From Streptomyces qinglanensis (GTDB lineage: Bacteria; Actinomycetota; Actinomycetes; Streptomycetales; Streptomycetaceae): a DNA stretch of 64,000 bases. The position numbers and the translations under genes are program-made. Positions 28,385 to 35,948 of the stretch are shown here, piece by piece. Each line of letters starts with the position of its first letter. Within the stretch, counting starts at the first letter, position 1. The notes beneath the pieces were generated by a model. The model did no database searches and was not told where the DNA came from. It saw nothing but the letters and a program-made list of their open reading frames with translations. The stretch spans positions 124,001 to 188,000 of the forward strand of contig NZ_FOGO01000002.1 in NCBI RefSeq assembly GCF_900111245.1, written 5' to 3'.

Positions 28385-28456
28385 GCGGGTGTAGCTCAGT
28401 AGTAGAGCGCCCTCTTTCCAAGAGGGAGGCGCAGTGTGCGATTCCTGTCACCCGCT
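28385..28456 (+). tRNA. tRNA-Gly (anticodon TCC) with non-canonical D and T loops
   Basis: A 72-nt tRNA. The acceptor GCGGGTG/CACCCGC is perfect and the anticodon stem CCCTC/GAGGG encloses TTTCCAA (anticodon TCC at 28417-28419). The D loop is AGTAGTA, so position 18 is A instead of the invariant G. The T loop reads TGCGATT (28437-28443), so position 55 is G instead of the invariant T. The T stem pairs properly (GCAG.G with CCTGT) only if a U is bulged. It encodes no CCA (CTCC follows). It is either a divergent but functional tRNA-Gly(UCC) or a specialised one; see findings. Confidence 0.9.
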
Positions 28457-28535
28457 CTCCAGTACGGACCTCCGGTCGGAAACGATCAGGTAGAGTATTG
28501 GTCGCACCACTCGGTGAAAGCCGGGTGGAGGCAAT

Positions 28536-28608
28536 GCGGACGTAGCTCAGTTGGTAGAGCGCAACCTTGCCAAGGTTGAGGTCGCGAGTTCGAGCCTCGT
28601 CGTCCGCT
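28536..28608 (+). tRNA. tRNA-Gly (anticodon GCC), copy 1
   Basis: A canonical 73-nt cloverleaf: acceptor GCGGACG/CGTCCGC, D loop with GG, anticodon stem CAACC/GGTTG with GCC at 28569-28571, T loop TTCGAGC. It lies 79 nt after tRNA-Gly(UCC) and may share a precursor, though a second TAGAGT hexamer at about 28492 could be its own promoter. Identical in all 73 nt to the copy at 33111-33183. Confidence 0.97.
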
Positions 28609-28621
28609 CACTTCGGTAAGG

Positions 28622-28651
28622 AACGGCCCCGGTCTTCGGACCGGGGCCGTT
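28622..28651 (+). terminator. TTCG-tetraloop terminator after tRNA-Gly copy 1
   Basis: AACGGCCCCGGTC (28622-28634), loop TTCG, then GACCGGGGCCGTT (28639-28651): a perfect 13-bp stem closed by the very stable cUUCGg tetraloop, followed by TCTCGT. Confidence 0.92.
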
Positions 28652-28889
28652 TCTCGTGCTCGCGCCCCCTCGCGTCCTCGTCTCCCCGTCTCCTCGTTCC
28701 CTCGTCTCGGGGTTCCCCGTCTCAGGGTTCCTCGTGTCGCGGTTCCCCGCCGCGCGATTCCTCGCCTCCCCGTGTCCGGCCCGCGGCACCGACCTCCGCC
28801 GACCTCAGCCGACCTCCGATGACATTCGTCATCCACACCCATGACCGCGTGCACTGCCCGCAGCTCCTGACCGGCGGAAACCTGGAGGC

Positions 28890-29966
28890 ATGGACGCGAT
28901 CGAGGTCGAAGGACTCAAGCGCCGCTACGCGGGCCGGGCCACCGCCGGGCGCCGCACCGGCGCGACCGGGCAAGGATTCGAGGCCGTACGGGACGTGTCG
29001 TTCTCGGTGCGGGAGGGGGAGATCTTCGCACTGCTGGGCACCAACGGGGCCGGCAAGACCTCCACCGTGGAAGTGCTGGAGGGGCTGGCACGCCCCAGCG
29101 CCGGAACCGTACGGGTGCTGGGATTCGACCCGTACGGTGAACGCGGCTTCGTCCGCCCCCGCACCGGGGTGATGCTCCAGGAAGGCGGCTTCCCCTCCGA
29201 ACTCACCGTCGCGGAGACCGCGACGATGTGGGCCGGCGTCACCAGCGAGGCCCGGCCGCCGCAGGAGGCACTGGAGATCGTCGGGCTCGGCGGCCGGGCC
29301 GGCGTACGGGTCAAACAGCTCTCCGGCGGCGAACGGCGCCGGCTGGATCTGGCCCTGGCGCTGACCGGACGTCCCGAGGTGCTCTTCCTGGACGAGCCGA
29401 CCACCGGCATGGACCCCGAAGGGCGCCGGGACACCGCCGAGTTGGTGCGGAATCTGCGGGCCGAGGGCACGACGGTGCTGCTGACCACCCACTATCTGGA
29501 GGAGGCCGAGCAGCTCGCGGACCGGCTGGCGATCATGCAGGCCGGACGGATCGTGGCCTCGGGAACCCCCGAACAGGTGGTGGCCGAGCGCCCCTCGCGG
29601 ATCACCTTCCGCCTCCCCCGCGACGTCCTCCCCGAGCGGCTGCCGTTGAACGTACCGGCCGCCGTGGACGGCCGGACGGTGGCGGTGCGGACGCACGAGC
29701 TGCAGTGGGCACTGACCGAGCTGCTGGTCTGGGCCCGCGAGTCCGGCATCGTGCTGGAGGGGCTGCAGGCGCGGTCGGCCTCGCTCGAGGAGGCGTTCCT
29801 GGAGATCGCCGAGGCGGGCAACCGGCCGGAATCCGGCCCGGATCGACCGGGACCCGGCACCGGGCCCGGCACGGGCACGGGCACGGGCGCCGGAGTGGGC
29901 AAGGGAACGGGCACGACGACCGGCGCCGGTACCGGGGCCGGGGCGAGGACGGGGGTTCGGGCATGA
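28890..29966 (+). CDS. ABC-2 type exporter, ATP-binding protein
   Basis: A 358-aa ATPase. Walker A LLGTNGAGKTST (about 50-61), Q-loop GVMLQEGGF, signature LSGGERRRL, and Walker B VLFLDEPTTGMDP, with H-loop LLTTHYLEEAE. It belongs to the DrrA/NodI-like branch with a C-terminal helper domain. The last ~40 residues are a Gly/Thr repeat tail (GTGPGTGTGTGAG) of no known function. GGAGG lies only 1 nt before ATG 28890, an unusually short gap, so initiation may depend on other features. Stop and permease start overlap (ATGA). Probably regulated by the two-component system encoded next. Confidence 0.93.
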   Translation: MDAIEVEGLKRRYAGRATAGRRTGATGQGFEAVRDVSFSVREGEIFALLGTNGAGKTSTVEVLEGLARPSAGTVRVLGFDPYGERGFVRPRTGVMLQEGGFPSELTVAETATMWAGVTSEARPPQEALEIVGLGGRAGVRVKQLSGGERRRLDLALALTGRPEVLFLDEPTTGMDPEGRRDTAELVRNLRAEGTTVLLTTHYLEEAEQLADRLAIMQAGRIVASGTPEQVVAERPSRITFRLPRDVLPERLPLNVPAAVDGRTVAVRTHELQWALTELLVWARESGIVLEGLQARSASLEEAFLEIAEAGNRPESGPDRPGPGTGPGTGTGTGAGVGKGTGTTTGAGTGAGARTGVRA

Positions 29967-30793
29967 GCGGGACGACGACCACGGCACCGGCCGGGAAGCC
30001 GGTACGGAACACCCGTGCAGCGGCATGGCGCGGGCTGTCGGCACGCCGGGTGCGGGCACTGGCCCGCGCGGAGCTGACGTTGCTGGTGCGGAACCGGTCC
30101 GCGCTGTTCATCGCGCTGCTGCTGCCGACCGTGATGGCCTTCTCCCTGAAGTCCACCGCCGACCAGGCCGACCTGTCCGGCACCGGGCTCTCGGTGGGCA
30201 CTACCGTGCTGCCGGGCGCGGTGGGCATGGTGCTGCTGTTCGCCGTCTACAGCAATCTCGTGGGCGTCTACGTGGGCCGCCGCGAGGAACTGGTGCTCAA
30301 GCGGCTGCGCACCGGGGAGGCGGACGACCTGGAGATCCTGGGCGCTGCGGCGCTGCCGTCCGTCACCATCGGGATCGTCCAGTCGGTGCTGCTGCTGACG
30401 GGCGGGGCCGTGCTGCTGGACGTGGGGGCACCGCCCCGGCCGGATCTGCTGGCGGCCGGGCTGCTGCTCGGCATGCTGCTGATGGCGACGCTGGCCGCCG
30501 CCTCCTCGGCCTTCACCCGCACCACCGAACTGGCGCAGCTCACCCCGATGCCGCTGATGCTGGCGACGTTCGCGGGATCCGGGCTCTTCATCCCGCTGGA
30601 GATCTACCCCGACCGGCTCGCCGAGTTCTGCCGCTGGCTGCCGATGACGCCGGTCATGGACCTGCTGCGGAGCGGCTGGACGGAGCAGCTCAGCGGTCCG
30701 GAGACGCTGCGGGCGCTCGCGGTCGCGGTGGCCTGGACGGCGCTGGGCGGATACGCGGTGCGCAAGCGGTTCCGGTGGGAGCCCCGCCGCTGA
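29963..30793 (+). CDS. ABC-2 type exporter, permease
   Basis: A 276-aa integral membrane protein with six hydrophobic segments, the ABC-2 permease fold (N-terminal RALARAELTLLVRNRSALFIALLLP). The conserved MPLMLATFAGSGLFIPLEIYPDRL motif precedes the last TM. It starts at ATG 29963, overlapping the ATPase stop by 4 nt. With its ATPase it forms a lipid or drug exporter; substrate unknown. Confidence 0.93.
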   Translation: MSGTTTTAPAGKPVRNTRAAAWRGLSARRVRALARAELTLLVRNRSALFIALLLPTVMAFSLKSTADQADLSGTGLSVGTTVLPGAVGMVLLFAVYSNLVGVYVGRREELVLKRLRTGEADDLEILGAAALPSVTIGIVQSVLLLTGGAVLLDVGAPPRPDLLAAGLLLGMLLMATLAAASSAFTRTTELAQLTPMPLMLATFAGSGLFIPLEIYPDRLAEFCRWLPMTPVMDLLRSGWTEQLSGPETLRALAVAVAWTALGGYAVRKRFRWEPRR

Positions 30794-30960
30794 CCGGCCG
30801 CCCCTCGGCGGCACGCCCCCGGGCCCGATCGGGGGCGCCGGCCGGGGCCGGGGGCGGCCGCTGCTCGCGGTCGGCCTCCCCGGTCGGGTGCCGCGCCGCA
30901 TACGGTGGCCGGAGCGCGCCGGAACGGGAGGGGCGCGCCGGAACGGGAGGCGGGCCACCG
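30794..30960. repeat. Intergenic pair of 18-bp direct repeats upstream of the histidine kinase
   Basis: GCGCGCCGGAACGGGAGG occurs at 30914-30931 and again at 30933-30950, the second copy supplying the ribosome site of the kinase gene. It may be duplicated leader DNA. Confidence 0.7.
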
Positions 30961-32379
30961 ATGATCCACTGGGGCCGGGAGAAACGGCGGAAGTGGCAGC
31001 GGCGCAGCAAGCTGCAGCAGGTCGAGGTCTCGACGTACTGGCTGCTGCTGCTCTCCCCCTGGATCTTCTACGTGAGCGGCATGCCGCAGTTCGCGGTGCA
31101 GGTGGCCGGACCGCCCCCGGCGGCGGTCCTGGAAGGGGCCGTCGTCGTGCTGGGGCTGCTCCAGTGCCTGCTCGGAGTGCGTGGCCTGCGGCGCGGTATC
31201 GACACCTACCTGGGCACCGGGCAGGCACCGCCCCGCCGATTGCTGGTCGCCGGACTCGTCACGTTCCTGCTCACGACGGCACTGGTCACGGTCCTGATCG
31301 CACAGGGCTGGGTGGCGAACGACAATCCCGCGCCCACGATGGCGCTGTTCGCCGGGCTGCCGAGCCTGACGGGTGTCTACGGGCTCACCGTGTCGCGCCG
31401 CCGCTCGGCGGCCGTGACCGCCGGGGGCTGCGTGCTGGTCACCGCCGCGTTCGCCGCGGTCGGGACGACCTGGCCGACGCTGCTCGGCACGCTGTTCGTC
31501 CTGGCGGTCGGCGGGCTGGTCGGGATCTTCTCGCCGCGCTGCTCGGCCTGGTACCTGGCAGTGATGCGGGAGCTCGACGAGGCGCGGGAGACGCAGTCGC
31601 GGCTCGCGGTCGCGGAGGAGCGGCTGCGCTTCAGCCGCGACCTGCACGACGTGATGGGCCGCAACCTGTCGGTCATCGCGTTGAAGAGCGAACTGGCCAC
31701 CCAGCTCGCCCACCGGGGCGCCGCGTCGGCCGCCGAGCAGATGCGGGAGGTGCAGGAGCTCGCGCGCCAGGCGCAGACCGAGGTGCGCGCCGTCGTCCGC
31801 GGCTACCGCGAGACGGGGCTGGAGACGGAACTGGCCGGGGCGCGCGCGGTGCTGCGGGCCGCGGGAGTCGACTGCCGTATCGAATCCGCGCAGCCGGGCC
31901 TGGCGTCCGGCGCGCAGGCGGCGCTGGGCTGGGTGGTCCGCGAGGGGGCCACCAACGTGCTGCGGCACGCGGAGGCGAGCTGTTGCGTGATCCGGCTCAC
32001 CCGCGACGCGGCGGGCGCCACGGCGCTGGTGATGGAGAACGACGGGCTGCGGCCGGACCCGGCCGACGGCGGCAGCGGCCTCACCGGCCTGCGCGAACGG
32101 CTGGCCGCCGTGGACGGCACGCTGACCGCGGAGCGCGACGAGACGGCGCGGGTCTTCCGGCTGCGGGCCGAGATCCCGGCATCCGGTCCCCGGCGTCCGC
32201 AACCGCCGCCGGGAGCCCCGGACGGCTCCGACGACGCCGACGGCTCCGGCAGCTCCGGCGCCCCCGGAGGCCCGGGCGCCGGACCGACGCCGGAGGAGGC
32301 GGGGGCGAGGGCGGCCGGGTTCGCCCCCGCCGCGGTCGGCGAGGGAACCGGTCCGGCGAGAGGGGAGAACGATGGGTGA
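30961..32379 (+). CDS. Sensor histidine kinase (NarL/DesK type)
   Basis: A 472-aa kinase. Four to five TM segments cover residues about 24-192, with no large extracytoplasmic domain, so it probably senses membrane state or something within the bilayer. The HisKA_3 phospho-acceptor is His229 in RFSRDLHDVMGRNLSVIALK. The ATPase region has REGATNVLRHAEAS (N box) and GGSGLTGLRERL (G box). A 70-residue Pro/Gly/Ala-rich C-terminal tail follows the kinase core. GGGAGG precedes ATG 30961. It overlaps the response regulator by 8 nt, and the ABC exporter upstream is the probable target, as in DesK- and LiaS-like modules. Confidence 0.94.
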   Translation: MIHWGREKRRKWQRRSKLQQVEVSTYWLLLLSPWIFYVSGMPQFAVQVAGPPPAAVLEGAVVVLGLLQCLLGVRGLRRGIDTYLGTGQAPPRRLLVAGLVTFLLTTALVTVLIAQGWVANDNPAPTMALFAGLPSLTGVYGLTVSRRRSAAVTAGGCVLVTAAFAAVGTTWPTLLGTLFVLAVGGLVGIFSPRCSAWYLAVMRELDEARETQSRLAVAEERLRFSRDLHDVMGRNLSVIALKSELATQLAHRGAASAAEQMREVQELARQAQTEVRAVVRGYRETGLETELAGARAVLRAAGVDCRIESAQPGLASGAQAALGWVVREGATNVLRHAEASCCVIRLTRDAAGATALVMENDGLRPDPADGGSGLTGLRERLAAVDGTLTAERDETARVFRLRAEIPASGPRRPQPPPGAPDGSDDADGSGSSGAPGGPGAGPTPEEAGARAAGFAPAAVGEGTGPARGENDG

Positions 32380-33022
32380 GGAGACCGGCGCGGTGCCGGC
32401 GGCGTCCGGCGGGGACGCCGTCCGAGTGCTGCTGGCCGACGACGAGCATCTGATCCGGGGCGCGCTGGCCGCCCTGCTGGCGCTGGAGGACGATCTGGTC
32501 ATCGTCGCCGAGGCGGCCTCCGGGCCCGAGGCGCTGGCCATGGCCCGGGCGCACCGCCCGGACGTGGCCGTGCTCGATCTGCAGATGCCGGGCACCGACG
32601 GGCTGCGGGTCGCGGCCACGCTGCGGGAGTCGGTGCCGGACTGCCGGACGATGATCGTCACCAGCCACAGCCGTCCGGGGCACCTCAAGCGGGCGCTGGC
32701 GGCAGGTGTCCGCGGCTTCGTCCCCAAGACGGCGTCCGCCCAACAGCTCGCGGAGATCATCCGCAGCGTGCACGGCGGCAGCCGGTACGTGGATCCCGAG
32801 TTGGCCGCCGACGCCATCAGCGCCGGGGACTCGCCGCTGTCGGCGCGGGAGGCCGAGTTGCTGGAACTGGCCGCGGACGGGGCACCGATCGCCCGGATCG
32901 CCGAGCAGGCGTCGCTGACCCAGGGAACCGTCCGCAACTACCTGTCGGCCGCCGCCGCGAAACTGGGTGCCGAGAACCGGCACGCGGCGGCCCGGACGGC
33001 CCGCGCGCGAGGCTGGATCTGA
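32372..33022 (+). CDS. LuxR/NarL-family response regulator
   Basis: A 216-aa regulator. The receiver domain has acidic pocket DDEH (23-26), phospho-acceptor Asp69 in VAVLDLQMPG and Lys in FVPKTAS. A LuxR-type helix-turn-helix follows (LSAREAELLELAADG ... LTQGTVRNYLSAAAAKLG). It is the last gene of the ABC-kinase-regulator cluster, overlapping the kinase by 8 nt. Confidence 0.95.
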   Translation: MGEETGAVPAASGGDAVRVLLADDEHLIRGALAALLALEDDLVIVAEAASGPEALAMARAHRPDVAVLDLQMPGTDGLRVAATLRESVPDCRTMIVTSHSRPGHLKRALAAGVRGFVPKTASAQQLAEIIRSVHGGSRYVDPELAADAISAGDSPLSAREAELLELAADGAPIARIAEQASLTQGTVRNYLSAAAAKLGAENRHAAARTARARGWI

Positions 33023-33110
33023 ACCCCGCGGGACACGGTCCGGCCCCGCACCCGGTCCGGCTATACTGGGCCCCGCACCACGGCGGCCCCTGCGGGTCGG
33101 CGCGGAGTGT

Positions 33111-33183
33111 GCGGACGTAGCTCAGTTGGTAGAGCGCAACCTTGCCAAGGTTGAGGTCGCGAGTTCGAGCCTCGTCGTCCGCT
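33111..33183 (+). tRNA. tRNA-Gly (anticodon GCC), copy 2
   Basis: Identical over all 73 nt to the tRNA at 28536-28608; anticodon GCC at 33144-33146. A good -10 element TATACT lies at 33062-33067, giving a leader of about 40 nt; no convincing -35. Flanking sequences differ from copy 1, so the duplication is confined to the tRNA. Confidence 0.97.
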
Positions 33184-33194
33184 CGGCAGACAGC

Positions 33195-33228
33195 CGTACG
33201 GCCCCGGTCATCCGACCGGGGCCGTACG
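33195..33228 (+). terminator. Terminator after tRNA-Gly copy 2
   Basis: CGTACGGCCCCGGTC (33195-33209) pairs over 15 bp with 33214-33228 around ATCC. Its core equals the terminator of copy 1 (28622-28651), so the terminator may have been duplicated with the tRNA. Confidence 0.9.
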
Positions 33229-33362
33229 CGTCTCCACATGGTTGCCCACCCCCTGGATGGCCGTCCTCAGGGGGCCTCGCCGGTTCTGTGACCTTCGACA
33301 TCCTGTGAGATTCCTACAAGGGGCCGGAGCAGTCCCCCGGAGCGGTCCAGGTGCGATGCCCC

Positions 33363-33809
33363 TCACTTCGCGATCACCTCGGCCCACACGACCTTTCCGA
33401 GCGGGGCATCATCAACGCCCCAGTGGCACAGTCCGTCGAGGATCACCAGCCCACGGCCGCCCTCACGTGTGTGTGATTCGGGGCGCAGGCGTGGGCGTCG
33501 GCGCACCGGATCGCGAACTTCGACTCGCGTGCGGCCGTGGCGGGTGTGCAGCTTGAGCGCGAGAGAGTCCCCGGGTTCGGTGCCGTGGCGAATGCTGTTG
33601 GTGACGAGTTCACTCGTGGCCAACACGATCGCGTCGACGTAGTCGTCGGACGCGGTCGGCTCAGTCCGCATCACGTATTCACGGGCGAACTGACGTGCCT
33701 CACGGGCTGATTGCGGTACGCCCGGCAACACCAGCTCTCGCGGCTGAAGCTCTCGCGGCTGATCGAGGCTCGTGGTGAGTTGCCGCGTGCCCTGCCCCTT
33801 GTCGACCAT
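33363..33809 (-). CDS. RsbW-like ATP-binding protein (GHKL anti-sigma-type kinase)
   Basis: A 148-aa HATPase_c_2 domain protein. N box SELVTNSIRHG (about 66-76) and G box EGGRGLVILDGL (about 116-127) are present; the G1 Asp region reads VEVRDPVRRRPRLRP and is less conserved. Streptomyces have many such RsbW-like kinases that bind sigma factors or anti-anti-sigma factors; the partner is not encoded here. ATG 33809 is chosen for its GGGAGG site 5 nt upstream; a GTG at 33842 lacks one. It is divergent from the XRE regulator across 156 bp, a pairing typical of Streptomyces regulatory cassettes. Confidence 0.88.
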   Translation of the reverse strand: MVDKGQGTRQLTTSLDQPRELQPRELVLPGVPQSAREARQFAREYVMRTEPTASDDYVDAIVLATSELVTNSIRHGTEPGDSLALKLHTRHGRTRVEVRDPVRRRPRLRPESHTREGGRGLVILDGLCHWGVDDAPLGKVVWAEVIAK

Positions 33810-33965
33810 ACGTGCCCTCCCGGTCACAGGTAGTACGGTCACTCAACCCCGGGCATCCTGTACGGGCCACGAACTACCCGCAGGCTGCATACGGCGATTC
33901 GCACAGCGCATAGCGGTGCCGCCCCCCGGGCCCACGCCCCGTAGCAAGAGGGGAGAAGGATTCCT

Positions 33966-35237
33966 GTGAATTGGTCCGAGCAAGCGATTCGCGACGCTGC
34001 ACGAGCAGGCGACTACGGCCGGGTGGTGAAACGCGCCCGGACCGCAGCCAACCTTTCGCAAGGGCAGCTCGGGGAAGCCTGCGGGATGAGCCAATCCGCG
34101 ATCTCGCGCCTTGAGGGGAGGGGCGCGGGATCGTACGACACAGCTCAGCTTTCACTGGTGGCAGCCCAACTTCAGATCCCCCCGCACCTCGTCGGCATGG
34201 CCGACCACACAGCGGCGATCGTCGCACGGGGGGATGGAAACGGAACCGATGTGGAACGGCGCAACTTTCTTGGTGGGGTCGCGGCGGTCGCCGCGGCGCC
34301 GGCGTTCTCCATGGCGCCCACGCAGCAGGCGCACGCCGCCAGGACCGGGCAAGCGGCCACCCTTCGCGTGGCCACCACCGCATTCCGGCGTCTCGACGGC
34401 ACAACGCCGTCCCGGCAGCTTGTCGACACGGTGCTGTCACACCTGAAGCTGACACAGTCGATCGCTCAGAACGCCGAGAGCGAAGCCGAGCGGACGAGGC
34501 TCTCAGCCGTCGGCAGTGAAGTCGCCAGTCTCGCAGGGTGGTTGCACTGGGACATGGGTGACAACGGGTCGGCCCGCACCTGGTACGGCGCGTCGATCAA
34601 GGCCGCCCGGCGTGCAGCCAACCCGCTGCTTGCCGCGTACCAACTGGGGAGTCTGGCGCAGTTCGAAGCGCACTCAGGGAATGCGGCGCAGGGGCTCGGT
34701 CTCATCCAGTCCGCGCGCAACCAGCTCGGGCCGAATATGCCTGCCATTGCCGACGCGTGGCTGTCCGCTGTCGAGGCCCTCGCCCACGCTGCGGCCGGTG
34801 CCGAGGGCTCGGCCGATCAGGCGCTGCGAGCAGCAGCTCGTCGAGCTCAGCAGATCGAACAGGAGGATGCGCCACCATGGCCGTGGGTGTTCTCGTTCAC
34901 CGAGACCAAGGTCGCGGCGACTCGGGTGTCGTGCGGGGCACGGCTCGGGTTGCCCCGGTGGATCGCCCGTGAGCAGGACTCGACATCCGCGGTCATGAAC
35001 ACGGGTCACGAAAAGCAACGGGCACTGCTCCAACTCGACATGGCCTCGGGCCATGTCGCGGCCGGGCGCCTCGACGGTGCATTCACCATGGCTGCACGGG
35101 CACTCGAAGTGGGGCTGCGCTACAAGTCGGGGCGCATCGTGGAACGGGCACGAGCCGTGCGCCGCTCGTACTCCGGCCCCACGCCCCCCAAAGTCGTGCG
35201 CGACTTCGACGACCGTCTGCACGGCGTGTTCCTGTAA
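33966..35237 (+). CDS. XRE-family transcriptional regulator with TPR-like C-terminus
   Basis: A 423-aa protein. An N-terminal XRE helix-turn-helix (about 18-65, VKRARTAANLSQGQLGEACG then MSQSAISRLE) precedes a ~300-residue helical, TPR-like region. Between them lies ERRNFLGGVAAVAAAPAFSMA (about 97-117), which looks like a twin-arginine signal but is internal. This architecture is common in Streptomyces regulators. GTG 33966 follows a GGGAGAAGGA ribosome site. It is followed after 18 bp by the SLOG-like gene, so the two form an operon. The target and signal are unknown; control of the cassette itself is likely. Confidence 0.9.
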   Translation: MNWSEQAIRDAARAGDYGRVVKRARTAANLSQGQLGEACGMSQSAISRLEGRGAGSYDTAQLSLVAAQLQIPPHLVGMADHTAAIVARGDGNGTDVERRNFLGGVAAVAAAPAFSMAPTQQAHAARTGQAATLRVATTAFRRLDGTTPSRQLVDTVLSHLKLTQSIAQNAESEAERTRLSAVGSEVASLAGWLHWDMGDNGSARTWYGASIKAARRAANPLLAAYQLGSLAQFEAHSGNAAQGLGLIQSARNQLGPNMPAIADAWLSAVEALAHAAAGAEGSADQALRAAARRAQQIEQEDAPPWPWVFSFTETKVAATRVSCGARLGLPRWIAREQDSTSAVMNTGHEKQRALLQLDMASGHVAAGRLDGAFTMAARALEVGLRYKSGRIVERARAVRRSYSGPTPPKVVRDFDDRLHGVFL

Positions 35238-35255
35238 CGGAGAGGGGTATGGACT

Positions 35256-35732
35256 GTGCGTCTGGGGATCACCGGGCACCGTGGGCTGTCCGCCGAGGTC
35301 GAGCGGACGGTTCGCGACGCCCTCGATGCAGAGCTGCGGAAGTACGACCCCACCGAGCTGATCGGTGTGAGTTGCCTCGCGGACGGGCCCGACACGTGGT
35401 TCGCCGAGGCAGTGCTCGACAGCGGGGGCCGGATCGAGGTGGTCGTACCTGCCGAACAGTACCGCGAGGGGCTGCCCGGGTCGCACCACGCCGCGTACGA
35501 CGAGTTGCTCGCGCGAGCGGCCGAGGTGCACCACACCGGCATGGGCGAATCGACTTCGCAGGCCCACATGACCGGCAGCGAGATTCTCGTCGGTCTGGTC
35601 GACCGGCTTGTCGCCGTGTGGGACGGGCAGCCGGCCCGCGGCTACGGAGGGACGGCCGACGTTGTCGACTACGCCCGGCGTACCGGCGTGCCCGTCGACG
35701 TGGTGTGGCCCGAGGGGGCGACCCGCGACTAG
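35256..35732 (+). CDS. SLOG-like Rossmann-fold nucleotide-binding protein
   Basis: A 158-aa soluble protein. It has GITGHRGLS near the N-terminus, GVSCLADGPDTWFAEAVL (about 37-54), and GGTADVVDYARRTGVPV near the C-terminus. This beta-strand/Gly-rich/acidic pattern fits the SLOG (LOG/DprA-like) superfamily of nucleotide or ADP-ribose-derivative binders. The assignment rests on pattern only. GTG 35256 has AGAGGGG 8 nt upstream; an ATG at 35249 is in another frame and gives an Arg-rich non-protein. It is co-transcribed with the XRE regulator and ended by a strong stem-loop. Confidence 0.8.
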   Translation: MRLGITGHRGLSAEVERTVRDALDAELRKYDPTELIGVSCLADGPDTWFAEAVLDSGGRIEVVVPAEQYREGLPGSHHAAYDELLARAAEVHHTGMGESTSQAHMTGSEILVGLVDRLVAVWDGQPARGYGGTADVVDYARRTGVPVDVVWPEGATRD

Positions 35733-35746
35733 CTGCGGCTCGCGGA

Positions 35747-35803
35747 CATGACGGAAGCGCCCCTGCCCGGCCCTCTTGAGACCGGAGGGGCGCTTTCGTC
35801 ATG
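35747..35803. terminator. Large 18-bp stem-loop after the SLOG-like gene
   Basis: CATGACGGAAGCGCCCCT (35747-35764) pairs with 35786-35803 with a single G-T pair. The 21-nt loop can form a small inner CCGG/CCGG helix. It starts 14 nt after the stop. Confidence 0.88.
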
Positions 35804-35892
35804 AGCCGCGGCATTCCGCGAGCCGTCCGGCGACATGCGGACCACCGTCGGCGGCCACCGCTCCGAGAAGGGGCCGCCGTGCCCGGGAGGGG

Positions 35893-35927
35893 GCGCCGCT
35901 CCGAGGGCGGCGCCTCCGGAGCGGCGC
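35893..35927 (-). terminator. Stem-loop downstream of purC
   Basis: An 11-bp perfect stem (35893-35903 with 35917-35927), 21 nt past the minus-strand purC stop. Confidence 0.7.
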
Positions 35928-35948
35928 GGGGGCCCGGGGCGTCGGGGG

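Noticed and set aside
33111..33300. Integrative-element attachment site at tRNA-Gly copy 2
   Set aside because: No partial copy of the tRNA 3' end was found downstream and no integrase gene is present.
35249..35779. Alternative ATG-started 176-aa frame over the SLOG-like gene
   Set aside because: Composition is Arg-rich and motif-free; the GTG frame 7 nt later reads as a folded protein.
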